A stretch of DNA of 30,604 bases from Saccoglossus kowalevskii (Eukaryota > Hemichordata > Enteropneusta > Harrimaniidae): the NCBI RefSeq assembly GCF_000003605.2, contig NW_003116449.1:362722-393325 (forward strand), written 5' to 3'. Below, in pieces: positions 11,160 through 22,890 of this stretch (positions are counted from its first letter, which is position 1; every line of letters starts with the position of its first letter). The notes beneath the pieces are model-generated. The model was not told the DNA's origin. It saw nothing but the letters and a program-made list of their open reading frames with translations, and did not search any database. Made by a program: the position numbers and the translations under genes.

Positions 11160-14100
11160 AAATTTGACTGAGTAGCAAACTTTGTTTAATTTAGACAAAC
11201 TCAGTTTAATTATTGTCATTACATTTGTTGGACTCAATTAGCAGTTGCTTCTCCTATATATTAACTTGGCAACATTTGAGTTCATTCATGTTCCCTAAAA
11301 GTTATCTACATTGAGTGTTCTCGTAATAACATATCATTAGTATAGTACTTATCGTTTCGTTGTTACGCAGATTCTTGCGTACTAAAAGCGAGTTTGGTCA
11401 ATTCACTTTGAAAACTATTTTGTTGATGTTGGTTATCCAGAAACCAGCAAAATATGCTTCAAAGCTGTTGTTGATTTTGTTTACACATGTAATCCTAATT
11501 TGTGAAATTTTTTTGAATGGATTTCATTCAGATTTCTGTATGCAGCGAGTCCTAATTAAATTAAACACCACTTTAATTTTAATGAATGTCTGAGAATTTT
11601 GTACAGTGAAAATTTCTTCGGGGTCCACACATGTATTGACTATAATTACATTTTTCTTTCATGAATTCCATGAAATCTTGAAAATCACAACATTTCTAGC
11701 AGTGGAAATTAAGCGGTCTACAGTATTTTTGTCTATTTACTGTTTCTACTAATGGCAAATTTGCAAGTTAAGAACACAACTTACATGTCTCAACTTGATT
11801 AAAGAGCTTCATTTGTGATGCAAAAAATGGAGATCTACTTTCATAGACTTTATTTAACATGTGCAAACACTAGAAATATTCAGACATTGATGCATACGCC
11901 TGTCTGTCCATGCAACATTACTCAGGTTAAGTGGATTCTGTCATACTGTTACATGAAGGCACAAGACCAGCAAGATCAGAGATTGAATTTTCTACCCCCC
12001 CCCTCCAATATTTACAGTTTTAGTGTTTATTTAGTTTTGTCGGTACCAGTAATTATGTTTTCAAAATTCCCTCCATGTGCTGTTCACATTCAACCAGTTT
12101 TGTGTTTTTGTGTTGGAGAATATGTATTCTGTGCAAGCATAAACCTTAATCTAAACTATTTTAAAGTATTTGACTATTAATTTTTCTGTTTTTAAAAAAA
12201 AAAAGTTGTACATACCAATTTATGTTGCATTCAGGAGTCCCTCTGAAGATTTATAAATGTTAATGCATGATGCATTGCTTCTACTAATTTAGTGAAATAT
12301 TGTAAAATCATAAAATTTCATTCGTATTTGATTTCATTATTTTGATATTTGATCATATTCACTGGTTTTTAGATTAAAAATGTTTGTCAGTGAAACGAGG
12401 AATATATAAAATTGTACATGGATGTATTAAAATCTAATAATACACATACATGCATCTTTTTTAATACATGCATCTTTTTTAAAAACTAATTTCAAAATAG
12501 CTTACAAACTGCAAATGTCTACTGAATTTCTAACAATGGATATCCATATCACTGAGTACTTTTGCTATCAAGACAGACTTGAACATCGCTTTCCATGATG
12601 TAACATTTCAGCAAGTATCACATGAACAGGGCACCCCCAGTAGAGGAATAGCATTTGACACAAAAATGTTATTTTTAACTCAAATTGATTTCAAAACTGG
12701 AGTAAATCTTACGCAGTCTTTTTATCATGCTTTATTAAAAACAGCTGTAGAATGGACTCTATAAGTCAAACATCCTAATACTTTCTGGAAATGAAATTGT
12801 TTTCAAAAAAACAAATACACAGATTTGAAGTTCAACATTGTTATAATACCAAGTTAAAATATGGGAAGTCATTGCTAGGACAACAACACCCACACAAAAT
12901 GCACCAACAAGTTTTTTGGCTTATAAAGGTCTTCCATACAGGCAACTCTATGAAGACTGGCGTTTACTGTTCAATTTGAGCAGCTTTCAAGTTTACACTG
13001 TGTTGCCTTTAACAGGTTTTACAGTATAACATTGCAAAGGTATTTTAGCATCAAGATTTTAAACTGACATGATATGACTTGTTATGTATCAAATATGGCA
13101 CTGGTAAAAATGTACATAGTTTATGTATACCCCGGTAATTTCAGGTTCAATTGTGTATTATTTTTTCTGCTGTATAAAATGACAACTTTATTAGTTCACA
13201 TGTATTTTCATTCCATGTATAAAGTTTTTACATCAAAATCATTTTATATTATGTAAATAAAAATACAGTGTTGATTTTTTTGTTATTCCGAAGTATTGCG
13301 ACTTGAATTGTTTTATTGTGTTAACACATTTATAAACCACAAAGATTACAGTTACTGACTTGTACACAAAACACAATCACTCCACACTATACTAACCTGC
13401 AAGCACATTGTTAATTATGTCATTTTGTTACAAATAATTCAACATATATATCATGTGTATCCTACAAGGACTCTACTAAAATATGAAGTACAAACTTAGA
13501 AAAAAGAAAAACTTTATCCAGAAGTGTACAAGGGCTTTATCTGACTTATAATGCACACCCAGACCCAGATATTGATATTTATCACATGTAAAATCTACTA
13601 TGTTTGGAAGTATTTAGTTAATCCTGTAATCAATTCTTCAAGACATTTATTATAAAAATGACGTGGGACAATTTATGAAACAAAACGATTTGACTTGAGA
13701 AAACTAGACATTTAGTGCATATAAAGTGCTGCAATGGAGCATTCTGATTGGCAGAGGAGTACAATGCTAAAGGCATAATTAGAATACCGTTTATATTTAC
13801 GTATATATACGTATATTCAACTACAATAGCTGAGAGCTTGTGAATCTTTTCAGAGTGTAGTCAGATAACAGTCTACATATAAACGAGGTAGGTTTCTCAG
13901 GCTCGATAACATTGGTTCATGTACATACATTTATAACCATATTTTAAAGTCTTTATTCTCAGCGGAAAAAATCTGCAATATTGCAATATCCAGATATTTA
14001 GATACAAAGTTGTGACTGTTGTGAGTTGTTAATTTAAGAGACCATTATTCACTTCATATAATTTCAGGAAACACCAAGTTTATATGTAAACACGTGTACA

Positions 14101-14399
14101 TACAAATGTGTTAATATCGACATGATCAGTCAAATGTCATTGGTCAGTACAAACTCCAGGTGCAGTTGATAAGGGCAGGTCGAAATTATAATTTATAGTT
14201 TCGTGTTAATAACAATTATTCAATTTTAGATAATTCCAACAATCCAATGTATTTGGTTGGTGTATACTCCTGGTTGGTATCCCAACTTAAAAATTACCAA
14301 GTGCCCAGAGTGAGTAACTGCCAACTGATGATAGATGGCGCTGTTTTGCTAAAATATATCTAACCACACGGTACCCACCATACAAAAATGTGAGACGTC
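11160..14399. other. Intergenic region, CFAP157 side
   Basis: No convincing gene. Several 60-120 aa ORFs occur on the plus strand (for example 11360-11593 and 11815-12180) but show no domain, codon bias or splice context I trust. Seen: a poly-C run near 11995-12003, an 18-bp direct duplication near 12448-12480 (tacatgcatctttttt twice), a repeat relative at 12296-12402, and an AATAAA near 13256. Confidence 0.5.
12296..12402. repeat. Dispersed repeat, pair with 24987-25091
   Basis: About 105 bp shared with 24987-25091: both carry atattgtaaaa, then tttgatcatattcactg, then ttgtcag/ttgtcaa followed by gaaac. The beginning resembles the left end of MITE family A, so this may be a diverged subfamily. 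Only part of a right end is visible. Confidence 0.45.
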
Positions 14400-15200
14400 A
14401 GGAGATTCTTCTTGAAACTAGAAATCAACTTTTGATGATGTGAAAGATTTCTGAAAAGTCTAAAAAAAACTTGTGAAGGCAGGAAAATTTCTTTGGAAGG
14501 TAGAAAAATTAACTGTAGTCTGTAATTGGGACATGAATGCCCTGTGTAATGCCGGGAAAGTTGCTTTGCACGTGAAACTGTCTGAAACATTTAAATTAGT
14601 AGTTAGATGACACGGAAAAAGTCGTTTCTTCGGGAGGAAAAACGTCTGAGGAGTCTGAAAATTCTGTATTTTCTAATCATGGAAAGTTGCTGTCATTGGT
14701 CGTAAAGTTTTCAGTTATGTCCGAAATGACTTTGAGTAGACGGGAATGTCGTCTGCAAAGTCCGAATAGTTGCTTCCGAAGGCAGGAAAGAATGTCTGCA
14801 AAGTCTGAAAAGACAGACATGTCTGCAAAGCGGAGAACGTAGCATTAGTTTGTGGTTGTCAGCAAGGTTCGAAAAGTAGTAGAAGACACATAAGGATGTT
14901 TTTGAAAGGCGGGAAAGAAGTCTGAAAAGCCTGAATAGTAGTTTGCGAAAACAGGAATGTCGTCTGCACTACCGAAAGTTGCTTCACAAGGCGGGAAAAT
15001 TGATTGAAACGTATAAAATGTAGTTTTCATACACGGGAACTTTGAAGGCGAGAAGAGGCTGCTTTCAGTGGCGGACAAGTTGTCTGAAAAGTTGAAATAC
15101 GTTCAGGTATGTCTAAAAAGTAATATACGAAGACGATAAACTCGCATTGAAAGTCTTAAACGTTGATTCAGAACACTATTATAACGTTGGGAAAGTCTCA
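14400..15200. repeat. Decayed minisatellite, ~40-bp units
   Basis: For about 800 bp, diverged variants of one unit recur, roughly gttgcttccgaaggcgggaa then agttgtctgaaaagtctgaa. Clear phases begin near 14769, 14938, 14978 and 15017, spaced 36-43 bp apart; I estimate 18-20 units. The array is GC-richer than its flanks. The minus-strand ORFs at 14360-14590 and 14845-15078 are by-products of the repeat. It lies between the convergent CFAP157 and NMRAL1 genes. Confidence 0.6.
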
Positions 15201-16358
15201 GACAATAGCATGAAACACACACACACACACCAAAATGTCACTGTGCGGAAAGATACGTAGCGCTACCACTTTTTGTTAAATTCGCATTTTTTATCGTATA
15301 TCACTACCATATGCCGGTACCAAACATTTGAAGTCGGATTTGATAATTTGTTCATTTGCATTTAACATATCTCTGATCAAAGTAATATGAGTGTGTAAAC
15401 CGATCTTTATATACAGAAAAAAATACAGAGATTTTAAAATATAGTTCATTTATAGCTATATCAAGAATAACACGCCTAGAAATACATGTAAAATGTAAAA
15501 CATACATTGGATACGTTGTAATACCTTTTTCCTGTGAGTAGCGCCCGCTAGCGATGGCTGAAGGCAATGTGGCTCAAACCTTTGTTTGGTTGTGAAGTGG
15601 TATTTATAACTAAAATACTAGTATAGGAATCTCTCAATATCATTCGTTATTAAAGGATCGATGAATTATCCAATCACCTATTTACGTCACAACAGCCTTT
15701 CGTCGCTGGAGGGCGTGACTTACGGGGAAAAGCGGATTTATTACATAAACGGAGCAGTATGGCGTCCAGATTGTAACATACTTATGACACAAACACGGAG
15801 CTACGGACTTAGACAGTTTATTAGTATAAACCTCTACGTCATCTCGGTCACGACTAGTTTGTCACTGATGCGGTTATTCATAAATGGACGGAAATGATGA
15901 TTTAATCTGTAAACTGGTATAACAAACAGAAGAAAAAAATCCAAAATGGAAATTGCACACATAGAAATAAAATTATTGTGAATATCTGTCACAATGGTAC
16001 TGTATCTGGCAGAAAACAAAAGACGGAAGTGAAACTCGTTAACATCAGGTCACAGCGACCTCAACAATAACTCGCTGTTATGTGATATCGGCACTGAAAC
16101 ACAACTTGAATATTGTGACGCGGTGGAGGGGGGGCGCGAATCGCTACGTCTAACAGTCACATGATCTACATCATTACATATATCGAAGAGTTCACTATTC
16201 AATTTCAATATAATCGCAGTTGTGCGAAATTGTCCCCATTTTTCACAGTTGTTCCCACCCAGGCGTCTCTAATTTTTTTTCTTTGCGTAAGTACGCTCCC
16301 AGCGGCTATTTTTTTAGATTAGTCTTCGTTTAAAGGCACAATAAAAACACTTCTAGTT
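15201..16358. other. Intergenic region downstream of NMRAL1
   Basis: No gene is supported. It contains a short (CA)n run at 15217-15229. A minus-strand AATAAA at 15822-15817, about 540 bp after the NMRAL1 stop, could be its poly(A) signal. The plus-strand ORF at 15661-15897 has no recognisable feature. The NMRAL1 3' UTR probably occupies the right part. Confidence 0.45.
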
Positions 16359-19324
16359 TCAATCCAAACTTGACATGATGAGCTGTTTGTTCTCGATGAC
16401 CCATTGTGCAAATGACTTGGTGTTAGGGTTCAATGTCTTTGTCAATTTCATGCTATGGCGTTGGTCAACTCGTTGAAAGAATTCAAACATGTTCCCATAG
16501 TCCTCTGCGGCTAGTCGGCCACACTGTCGAAACTCATCATTTGTTATCTGAAAGAGGGCATATAAAGTTCAAGTTAAGAAACCCAAAATGAACACACTTA
16601 ACATTTAAAATATTATGTCGCATTTGTATTTTTGTTTGTTTAGTGGTGTGTGTACAGAGATTATACTGAAATATACGGGGAGAGCTAGTTAAACTCTGCA
16701 ATGCTTATAGGTCATTATAGCCTAAGTATATATATGACCTGTAGAACATCTTTGTAGAGTCCAATATTGAAGCAGAATATGCCATAATATGTACCCACTG
16801 AAATATATATTTCTTATTTTTCTCAGAAGACGCTTTGGACATACATGCTACAAGTGACCGGTTAAAGCATTCATCATCATGATTCTCAACATTTTGGCCA
16901 ACGGTGATCAAATTCTAGTTTCTAAGCCGACGACAAAGAAACGGCGGAAGAAGAAGAAACACTTGAACAAAAACAATGGGGTCCAAACAGACATGAACCC
17001 TTGTGCTGAAGCTTGTGCTGAACATTATCACCATATGTACATGTGGCACTCCCCAATGGACGAATGCCAGAGTTCCGCTCAGAGGAAGCAGGGTTTACAT
17101 TGACGTCATTGCCGTATTGGAAATAAGTTTACGAGTAAGGAAGATATAATCGGGTCTAGCCCCCCCCCCCCCTCTTGTCAAATCCGTTCTGCTCGCGCTG
17201 GTGCATGTAAATTATGCTTCTCATGGGAGGGTTATCGTCGTGCTTAGATTACGACAAACAGTACTGTTTATATAGCAGTGCAGCTGATGTCTACATTTTG
17301 TGTGTGTGTAACACTTAATCTCCAGCTCAGCGGAAGCCAATGATAACAGAAACACAGAAATCGCTTACAAAATCTCATGAAAGAAAGAAATCATTACGAT
17401 TATAATTTGCCTTATATCGAAACTATATATATATTTTTTTTATCATTGATCTTCAGTCAAGTTTGCATTCTCACTTTGGAAACCTGCGAGAAACAAACCC
17501 CGTCTGATATATTCACCATACAACTGACTGTGGCAGGATAATGAGCAATAACCCTCAGAATATGAATTTGAGCGAATCTCATTAAGGTAGAGTCCTTTTA
17601 CCATGCATGCTTAAATTAGGTTAGATTTGTCACTGGGTTAGGGGGCTTTGTGTGTCTTTTAAAGCTAGTTACATTGTGGTTATGAATGTTCGAGGGATAA
17701 GACCCCCCCCCCCAGTACTCTCATAATGAAATGTGTGAACAAATGAGGGCAGGGTGCATGCTTTCATAATATCTTATTTTTGCGAAGTGGGAAATGATGA
17801 TGTTATAAACATAATTTGTTTAGTCTATGATAAGCTGATATGCTTCATAGTGTCACACTAATGTTTCATTACTGTAGTTAAAGCGAGGGAGTCGTCACCT
17901 GCGCATGCGTCAGATGGGCATAGCGTATCATAGTTTACAAACAAGCGTCTACCCATGATCCTTTGCGTTTTTTAATGTGTGTTGTTATCGTCGCTTGGAA
18001 CTCCATTCCCGCGCGTGCACAGGTTACGACCCTCCCGCTTTGATTAATCTTCTACTTTGTTGTGAGTTGACACTTTGCGTTAAACTATGTTTGTGTGTTT
18101 GGTATGCACCACATTGTAATGCGATAATTTAAATATTCATTGACACAATCAGAATAGTGAACTTTGAACGTACACGTCACACATCCGGGTACTTGAAACA
18201 CACATCCGGGTACTTACAACACACATTCGGGTACTTGAAATACACATCCGGGCATTTTAAAATAGTGAACTACAAATTGGAGCATTACCTGTGCGTCCTG
18301 GAAGATGAAAGGCGGGATGTGTCGACTCAAGATGGCGCCATACTCCTTGACAGTGAGTTTATCACCAGTGATGGATAGCGTCTTATGTAAATATAAAGTA
18401 CGATTGTCGAAAATACTTTTGACACAGTCTCCAAGTTGCTCGACACTAATTCCATCTAGTGGTACCTCTCCCATCGGAATATCTGGTAAATAAATCATAT
18501 ACAATGATTAACAGTCAACTGGTGTGGTATATAGAAGTTGTAGAGTGCTGTCTAATTAGGGTAGATTTGTATATAACAGTGGAGAGGTACTAGTATATGG
18601 TGATTGTAAAGTGGTATATAATGGTTGCACAATAGTGTATATTGCGTGTAAAGTGGTATATAGTGTACTGTATGGTGAACTCTTTTGAAAATCATAATTA
18701 ATGAATACTGAATTATACACACAATAATAATGACGTCATATTCCACGGCATACCAATTAGAATTTACTATCTTTATGAAAGTGAAACAATAAAAACGGAC
18801 ATACCCAATTTGTAACGCTGAAAATCAAATTTCCTAGGCTTAAAAGTTGACAATAGACTTTCAAACGTGAACGGTACCATGATAGATGTCAGTGGCAAAT
18901 CAAGATCATTCATATAGTCTTCTATTCTGGCCTTGGCGTCGCAGTGTCTGGCAACAATCCCAAGCACCTTACGCACGTGCTGCTTTACGCTGAATACCAC
19001 GTGTTCCGTCTTTGAAATTGAACACGCGTCAGCGATGTTTTGTCCCTGTTTCACTTCCAGTTCCTCGTAATTGGGAACCCCAAAATTTGAGACAGTCACT
19101 ACAAAGCATCCGTACGATCCTTGCAGCGCGGCAACCAGGCTGTCTCTGTTACTGTAGTCTGCTTTCACGACCTCGGCTCCCGCCGAGGCCAGAGTTCGAG
19201 CTGCGGCCGAGTTGATGTCCCTGGTTACCGCACGTACTTTGTACTGGGTGTCTTTTAGCAAAGCCCTGGCTACGGACCCTCCCTGGGCACCTGTCGCTCC
19301 GAACACAGTGATTACCTTCGCCAT
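16359..19324 (-). CDS. NMRAL1: NMRAL1 (HSCARG), NmrA-like NADPH-sensing protein (complete)
   Basis: Three coding exons on the minus strand: 19324-18805, 18482-18289 and 16547-16359 (stop TGA). The introns are GT-AG and the frame is continuous, giving 300 aa; human NMRAL1 is 299. The N-terminus is a Rossmann fold with GATGAQG (residues 9-15), the NADP-binding GxxGxxG loop, followed by VRAVTRD, whose Arg35 fits the 2'-phosphate contact of the family. Other family landmarks are EVKQGQNIAD, HCDAKARIEDY, the exon 1/2 junction RYKLDIPMGEVPLDGISVEQLG and the C-terminal NMFEFFQRV and FAQWVIENKQ. The family belongs to the atypical SDRs, which bind NADPH but are thought to act as redox sensors: at low NADPH the human protein changes partners and restrains NF-kB and argininosuccinate synthetase. 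A role here is inferred. The sequence just upstream of the ATG (minus strand ttctgttacag, then TCACAAG) looks like a 3' splice site, so a non-coding first exon further upstream is likely. Confidence 0.95.
16826..17103 (+). CDS. Unidentified exon-like ORF antisense in NMRAL1 intron 2
   Basis: A plus-strand ATG at 16879 opens 74 codons ending in TGA at 17101-17103. I do not recognise the product. It has a strongly basic block (KKRRKKKKHLNKN), then GVQTDMNPCAEACAEHYHH and further Cys, His and Met residues. A good 3' splice site (tttcttatttttctcag, ending at 16825) precedes it, and the stretch is GC-richer than the surrounding intron. A CRE-like TGACGTCA overlaps the stop. It may be a real terminal exon of an antisense gene, a transposon or retrocopy fragment, or chance. 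I see no partner exon or poly(A) signal that settles this. Confidence 0.25.
17104..17879. other. NMRAL1 intron 2, middle part
   Basis: Non-coding intron sequence with two poly-C runs (about 17161-17172 and 17703-17712) and a short AT run near 17425. No gene, RNA or repeat with clear ends is visible. Confidence 0.5.
17880..18041. mobile_element. MITE family C, complete copy (NMRAL1 intron 2)
   Basis: A 162-bp element with terminal inverted repeats of about 30 bp. The left is AAAGCGAGGGAGTCGTCACC; the right, reverse-complemented, is AAAGCGGGAGGGTCGTAACC. The similarity continues to TGCGCATGCG against TGTGCACGCG. It has no coding capacity and is GC-richer than its surroundings. The left half recurs at 7821-7882. 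I cannot see a convincing target-site duplication. Confidence 0.65.
18178..18261. repeat. Four-unit 21-bp tandem repeat beside the NMRAL1 exon 2 donor
   Basis: Four head-to-tail 21-bp units beginning at 18178, 18199, 18220 and 18241, with the core acatccgggtacttgaaa; the last is the most diverged. The array is bracketed by exact 11-bp direct repeats AATAGTGAACT at 18153-18163 and 18261-18271. It ends about 27 bp inside the intron from the exon 2 splice donor (18288). Confidence 0.8.
18520..18690. repeat. Degenerate gtggtatata repeats in NMRAL1 intron 1
   Basis: Words such as gtaaagtggtatata recur at irregular spacing near 18524, 18606 and 18650, with related variants between. This suggests a decayed short repeat in intron 1. 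No sharp unit length can be fixed by eye. Confidence 0.4.
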
Positions 19325-22239
19325 CTTGTGACTGTAACAGAAATATGTGTTACATTACACGTCGGATATACAGAACAGTTGTAAACTCGTAAATTTCTAT
19401 GGTTTCGATTTAATTTTAGTATTAGGAATCACATTTCTCAAATTGTCATATTGTTCACCTTGTGTTGTCATGGTATTCATATGTTTATATATTATTGTAT
19501 GTGTATTATTCGATACGTTATGGATTATATCATTAGATATATCGATTATATCGTTACAAAGGAGCCATGCATGTTTTCAAGTCCGTATTAAATATGATAA
19601 GCGAATTACCGAGTTTCTGTATTTTTATTTGACGTCTAACACATCAACACGGTGCCGGTGACAACACTGATTGTTTCTCAACTGAATTCGCACGATATTT
19701 CGTGACGATACAACGTGGAGAAACGTCATTTGACAGAGCCGACTCGTGGGGTTTCTCTCGGGGAACAACTACAAAATTGCATAGTTTGAGGTGTTTACGT
19801 TCTTTTTACTGGAAAATAGCGAGCTTTAACGGTGACAACTAGACACTCTTCCAATCATATCGTCAGTCATTAGCTTTGGCTTGAATCAGGAGTCGGAATT
19901 CAACGACTGGAAACTAATTAACAAGTTACAATGTACATTACATTTACATACACTAAATATATTGAACTGTCACAGATTCTGTTGTCACCATGGCTACAAC
20001 GTTGGAATTTCCGTACCAGTACATGCCAAGTGGTTCTTTTTCTTACGATTGATTTAACTTTAATACAATAATAAACATGAAAGACCACAAAGAATGAGAC
20101 TGTCTGTATGGGGGTTTGCAATTGACCGTCAATCGACAAATGGGACCATAGTGCTCATGTTCAATGGTGTTTTATTGTTGTTTAGTGATACGATCACGTC
20201 GACAGGCAAAGGAAATTCGAAGCCATGGCTAATTGGCTTTTATCTACCGTGTACACATACCGGCGTCAAGTCGAGGTATTGTGTTTTTAATAAAAAATAC
20301 AATTGATGCGTTTTTTGAGAATTTAATAAGCGTAAATATTCAAAGCTTAACATACTTATGATAGTTTTTTCGTTTTGTCTGCCGTGTATTGTATGCCTTT
20401 TATGTTGCTGTTAACGATCGCCAGGTACAAACAGGTTCAGGCGAATCTGTCGTCTGCTGTCTGTTGGCATTTTGCCAGTCAGTACGGCATTGCATGACTT
20501 ATAATATTAAATAATTAAACAAGTTATTACTTTCTATCCAATATAATAACGTAATGACCGATTCCGTTAATGCGCGATCATCACGGGGATCACCATAGCA
20601 ACAACATATACTAGTAATATATAGCTATATTTATACAGAGATAGACACACACACACACAGTCACTGTATACACGAAACCTTAGCATGGATGTAAAGCAGA
20701 GCTCTATGGCCTTATTGAGGAGAAGTCAATACACTGACGCCACGAACTCTAGGTTGGTTACAGCACAGTCCCTTCAAAAACTGTGGTTACAGTAATGTAA
20801 ACCCGTGGAAATCCCAGGACGTCATACGCTGTCACTGTATCGAAAGCGGTATTTGTTTTGTCATAGAAACCACGCATACTTGTTGCCCGAACTTGACCCG
20901 CAACACACTGAACACAATGAACGGTGTTTTATTCCCCGGTTTACCCGACTCCGCTCCCATTCTTATCTGATAAATGTGTTTGTTGGCAGTAATCAATGTT
21001 ATAAACAAAACACACAATGGATCGATCAAAGCAGGCTGACGAGAAGGCGTGCTGTGAACTCGCCATACATAACTACCCTGATATGTAACCACTTTGGACA
21101 GGCACGTAGACTTTAAAGGTCGTCTCTGATAATATTTAGGCGGTTCTATGGACAACGGTCACCGCAGGATCAGGTTGTTCGACATTATTGCTGCAAATCT
21201 TCTATTCAAGTGCCTCACGTATCAAATTACAATTTATTCATTATGTCTGCTGTTGCGTAGCAGCAAGGAGCTTTACAACAATGGCGACCCATTAACTCAA
21301 AGGCGAGTGTTATGAAGGTACCTTCCAGAGAGCTATACACGTCGAATAAACTATAGTGGTTTTAAAATGTTTAATCTGACAAAAGTACACACTGTGGTGG
21401 TGGACGGGTTGATTTCGTTGGTTCAGTCGTGAGCACAACTGTGCAAGGTGTTAAAACCATCGTGACAATACTGACGCCAACGCAGAGACGTTTTCTATTG
21501 CGTTTTGTATTCACGTAAACGACCAAAACATGTAAGTGCCGAGACAAGATTGTTACATCGTTCATAAAATACCAGTGATACTTTGAGTAGATGCGCGGGT
21601 AACGCGAGACGAATCACGTGCATGGCCCGACGTAACGCTTCATTATACGTACTATAAATTACAACGAATTAAGAAATATACACGCAACGTCCACCTGTAG
21701 TGTAGTGTCGTTTTCCGAACTCACCAAAGTACCTGGATTATACGTACCTGTTTGCGTCGAAACTCAGCAGTGTATCGTCTGGACTGGTCTGTGTTATTTA
21801 ACGGCGGAGTCCTTATATCAACCTATTTTGCATAAAAGTTATGGATTTCCCGTTCTGAAGCAGCCACAGTAAAATAAATAATCGCAATGCGCATGCCCCG
21901 ATGCTAATAAACTGTCGGCGACACTTCATTAAAAATCCAATACCCAACGCCTACTTATCACCTTAGTGCTAGTATTTAACTACCCGGGGATCAAAGGTTA
22001 TGTATTGTATCCAGGGCAGTACGTGCTCTGAAACTGTTTAATAACTGACAATGCAGCACGGCGTAGTACACTACAAATCTGATGGTACTCACCGTTCAAG
22101 AACGTGTTCCTACCGGCCACCTCAATGTATGAACAGTATGGCTTTCACCTTGACCCGCCCCGAATCTACTGAACACGGAGACAACACTGTCTCAGTAAAA
22201 AAAAACTACGGCGTTTTTTCTTTAATTATTTAGTGGCAA
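19325..22239. other. Upstream region of NMRAL1, no gene found
   Basis: This should contain the NMRAL1 promoter and perhaps a non-coding first exon, but neither can be placed. It carries a (CA)n run near 20647-20659 and scattered CpG-containing stretches (for example 21590-21640, with cacgtg). Overlapping ORFs at 20805-21155 on both strands lack any recognisable domain or splice context. Confidence 0.45.
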
Positions 22240-22890
22240 CTGTTTTCGTGTCCATTTATATAGATGTATCAGAAATAATCATATAATTTTAAGTATATTT
22301 CATATTTTATTTATAATAATAATAATAGTTTATTACGTAACTGTAATCTGCTGTGGATACAGTGAGGTAAAAATAGTGTAAAATAAAGCAACTAAAAATA
22401 ACTACAAATTTAAAAGTTCTAATAACTACAAAAAATCAGGAAGTAATAAAAATACAGTAAATAAAGTAAAGGTAAAGATTCTCCCTACCCAGGGGTTTAC
22501 ACAGGCGGTGATTTGTATATGGTATTTTTAAGATATAGAGACAGAGCAATGTTATTTTCCATAATTTTTAAGAATATTATGTCTTTGTTCTTTTCACTTG
22601 AAGTAATTTTGCAGTTTTTCAGGAGGATTTTTCTTTCATTTTCAAAATGTGAGCAGCTCAAAAGAAAATGTTTTTCATCTTCAATATCGCCTTGATCACA
22701 TTTTTTACAGACTCTTTCTGCTGTTGGTAGTTTTGGTTTTCTCCTTCTCCCCAGTTCAATTTCCAAAATGTGATCACTAAGCCTGAATTTTGATAACATT
22801 CTATGTAAGCTAAAGTTATTTATTTCATTTAGATAATTTTTAAGTTCATAGTTTATTTTTAAAATGTTGAAAATATAATTCAGCAAATAT
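22240..22890 (-). mobile_element. 3' end of a LINE (non-LTR) retrotransposon
   Basis: A minus-strand ORF from 22886 to 22497 (129 aa, uninterrupted) has the C-terminal layout of many invertebrate LINE polyproteins: a SLHRMLSKFRLSDHILEIELG stretch split by short loops, then a zinc-knuckle-like CKKCDQ ... HFLLSC block. The spacing is C-x2-C, about 13 residues to His, then C four residues later. After the stop comes a non-coding tail that ends near 22330-22305 in repeated TTA units, a common 3' terminus for CR1/L2-like LINEs. The reverse transcriptase core and endonuclease are absent, which fits ordinary 5' truncation. The clade cannot be assigned from this piece. Confidence 0.75.

Noticed and set aside
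11360-12180. ORFs of 77 and 121 aa after CFAP157
   Set aside because: Low-complexity, Phe/Leu/Ile-rich translations of AT-rich DNA with no splice or family context.
14360-15078. Minus-strand ORFs with repeated Phe/Pro/Ser peptides
   Set aside because: They are translations of the degenerate minisatellite, not a repeat protein.
15553-15594. ATG in good context (gcgatggctgaaggc) as a possible gene start
   Set aside because: The frame closes after 13 codons and no splice donor lies in the short stretch.
20805-21155. Overlapping ORFs of 103 and 107 aa on opposite strands
   Set aside because: No domain, splice-site support or codon character; at most one could be real and nothing favours either.
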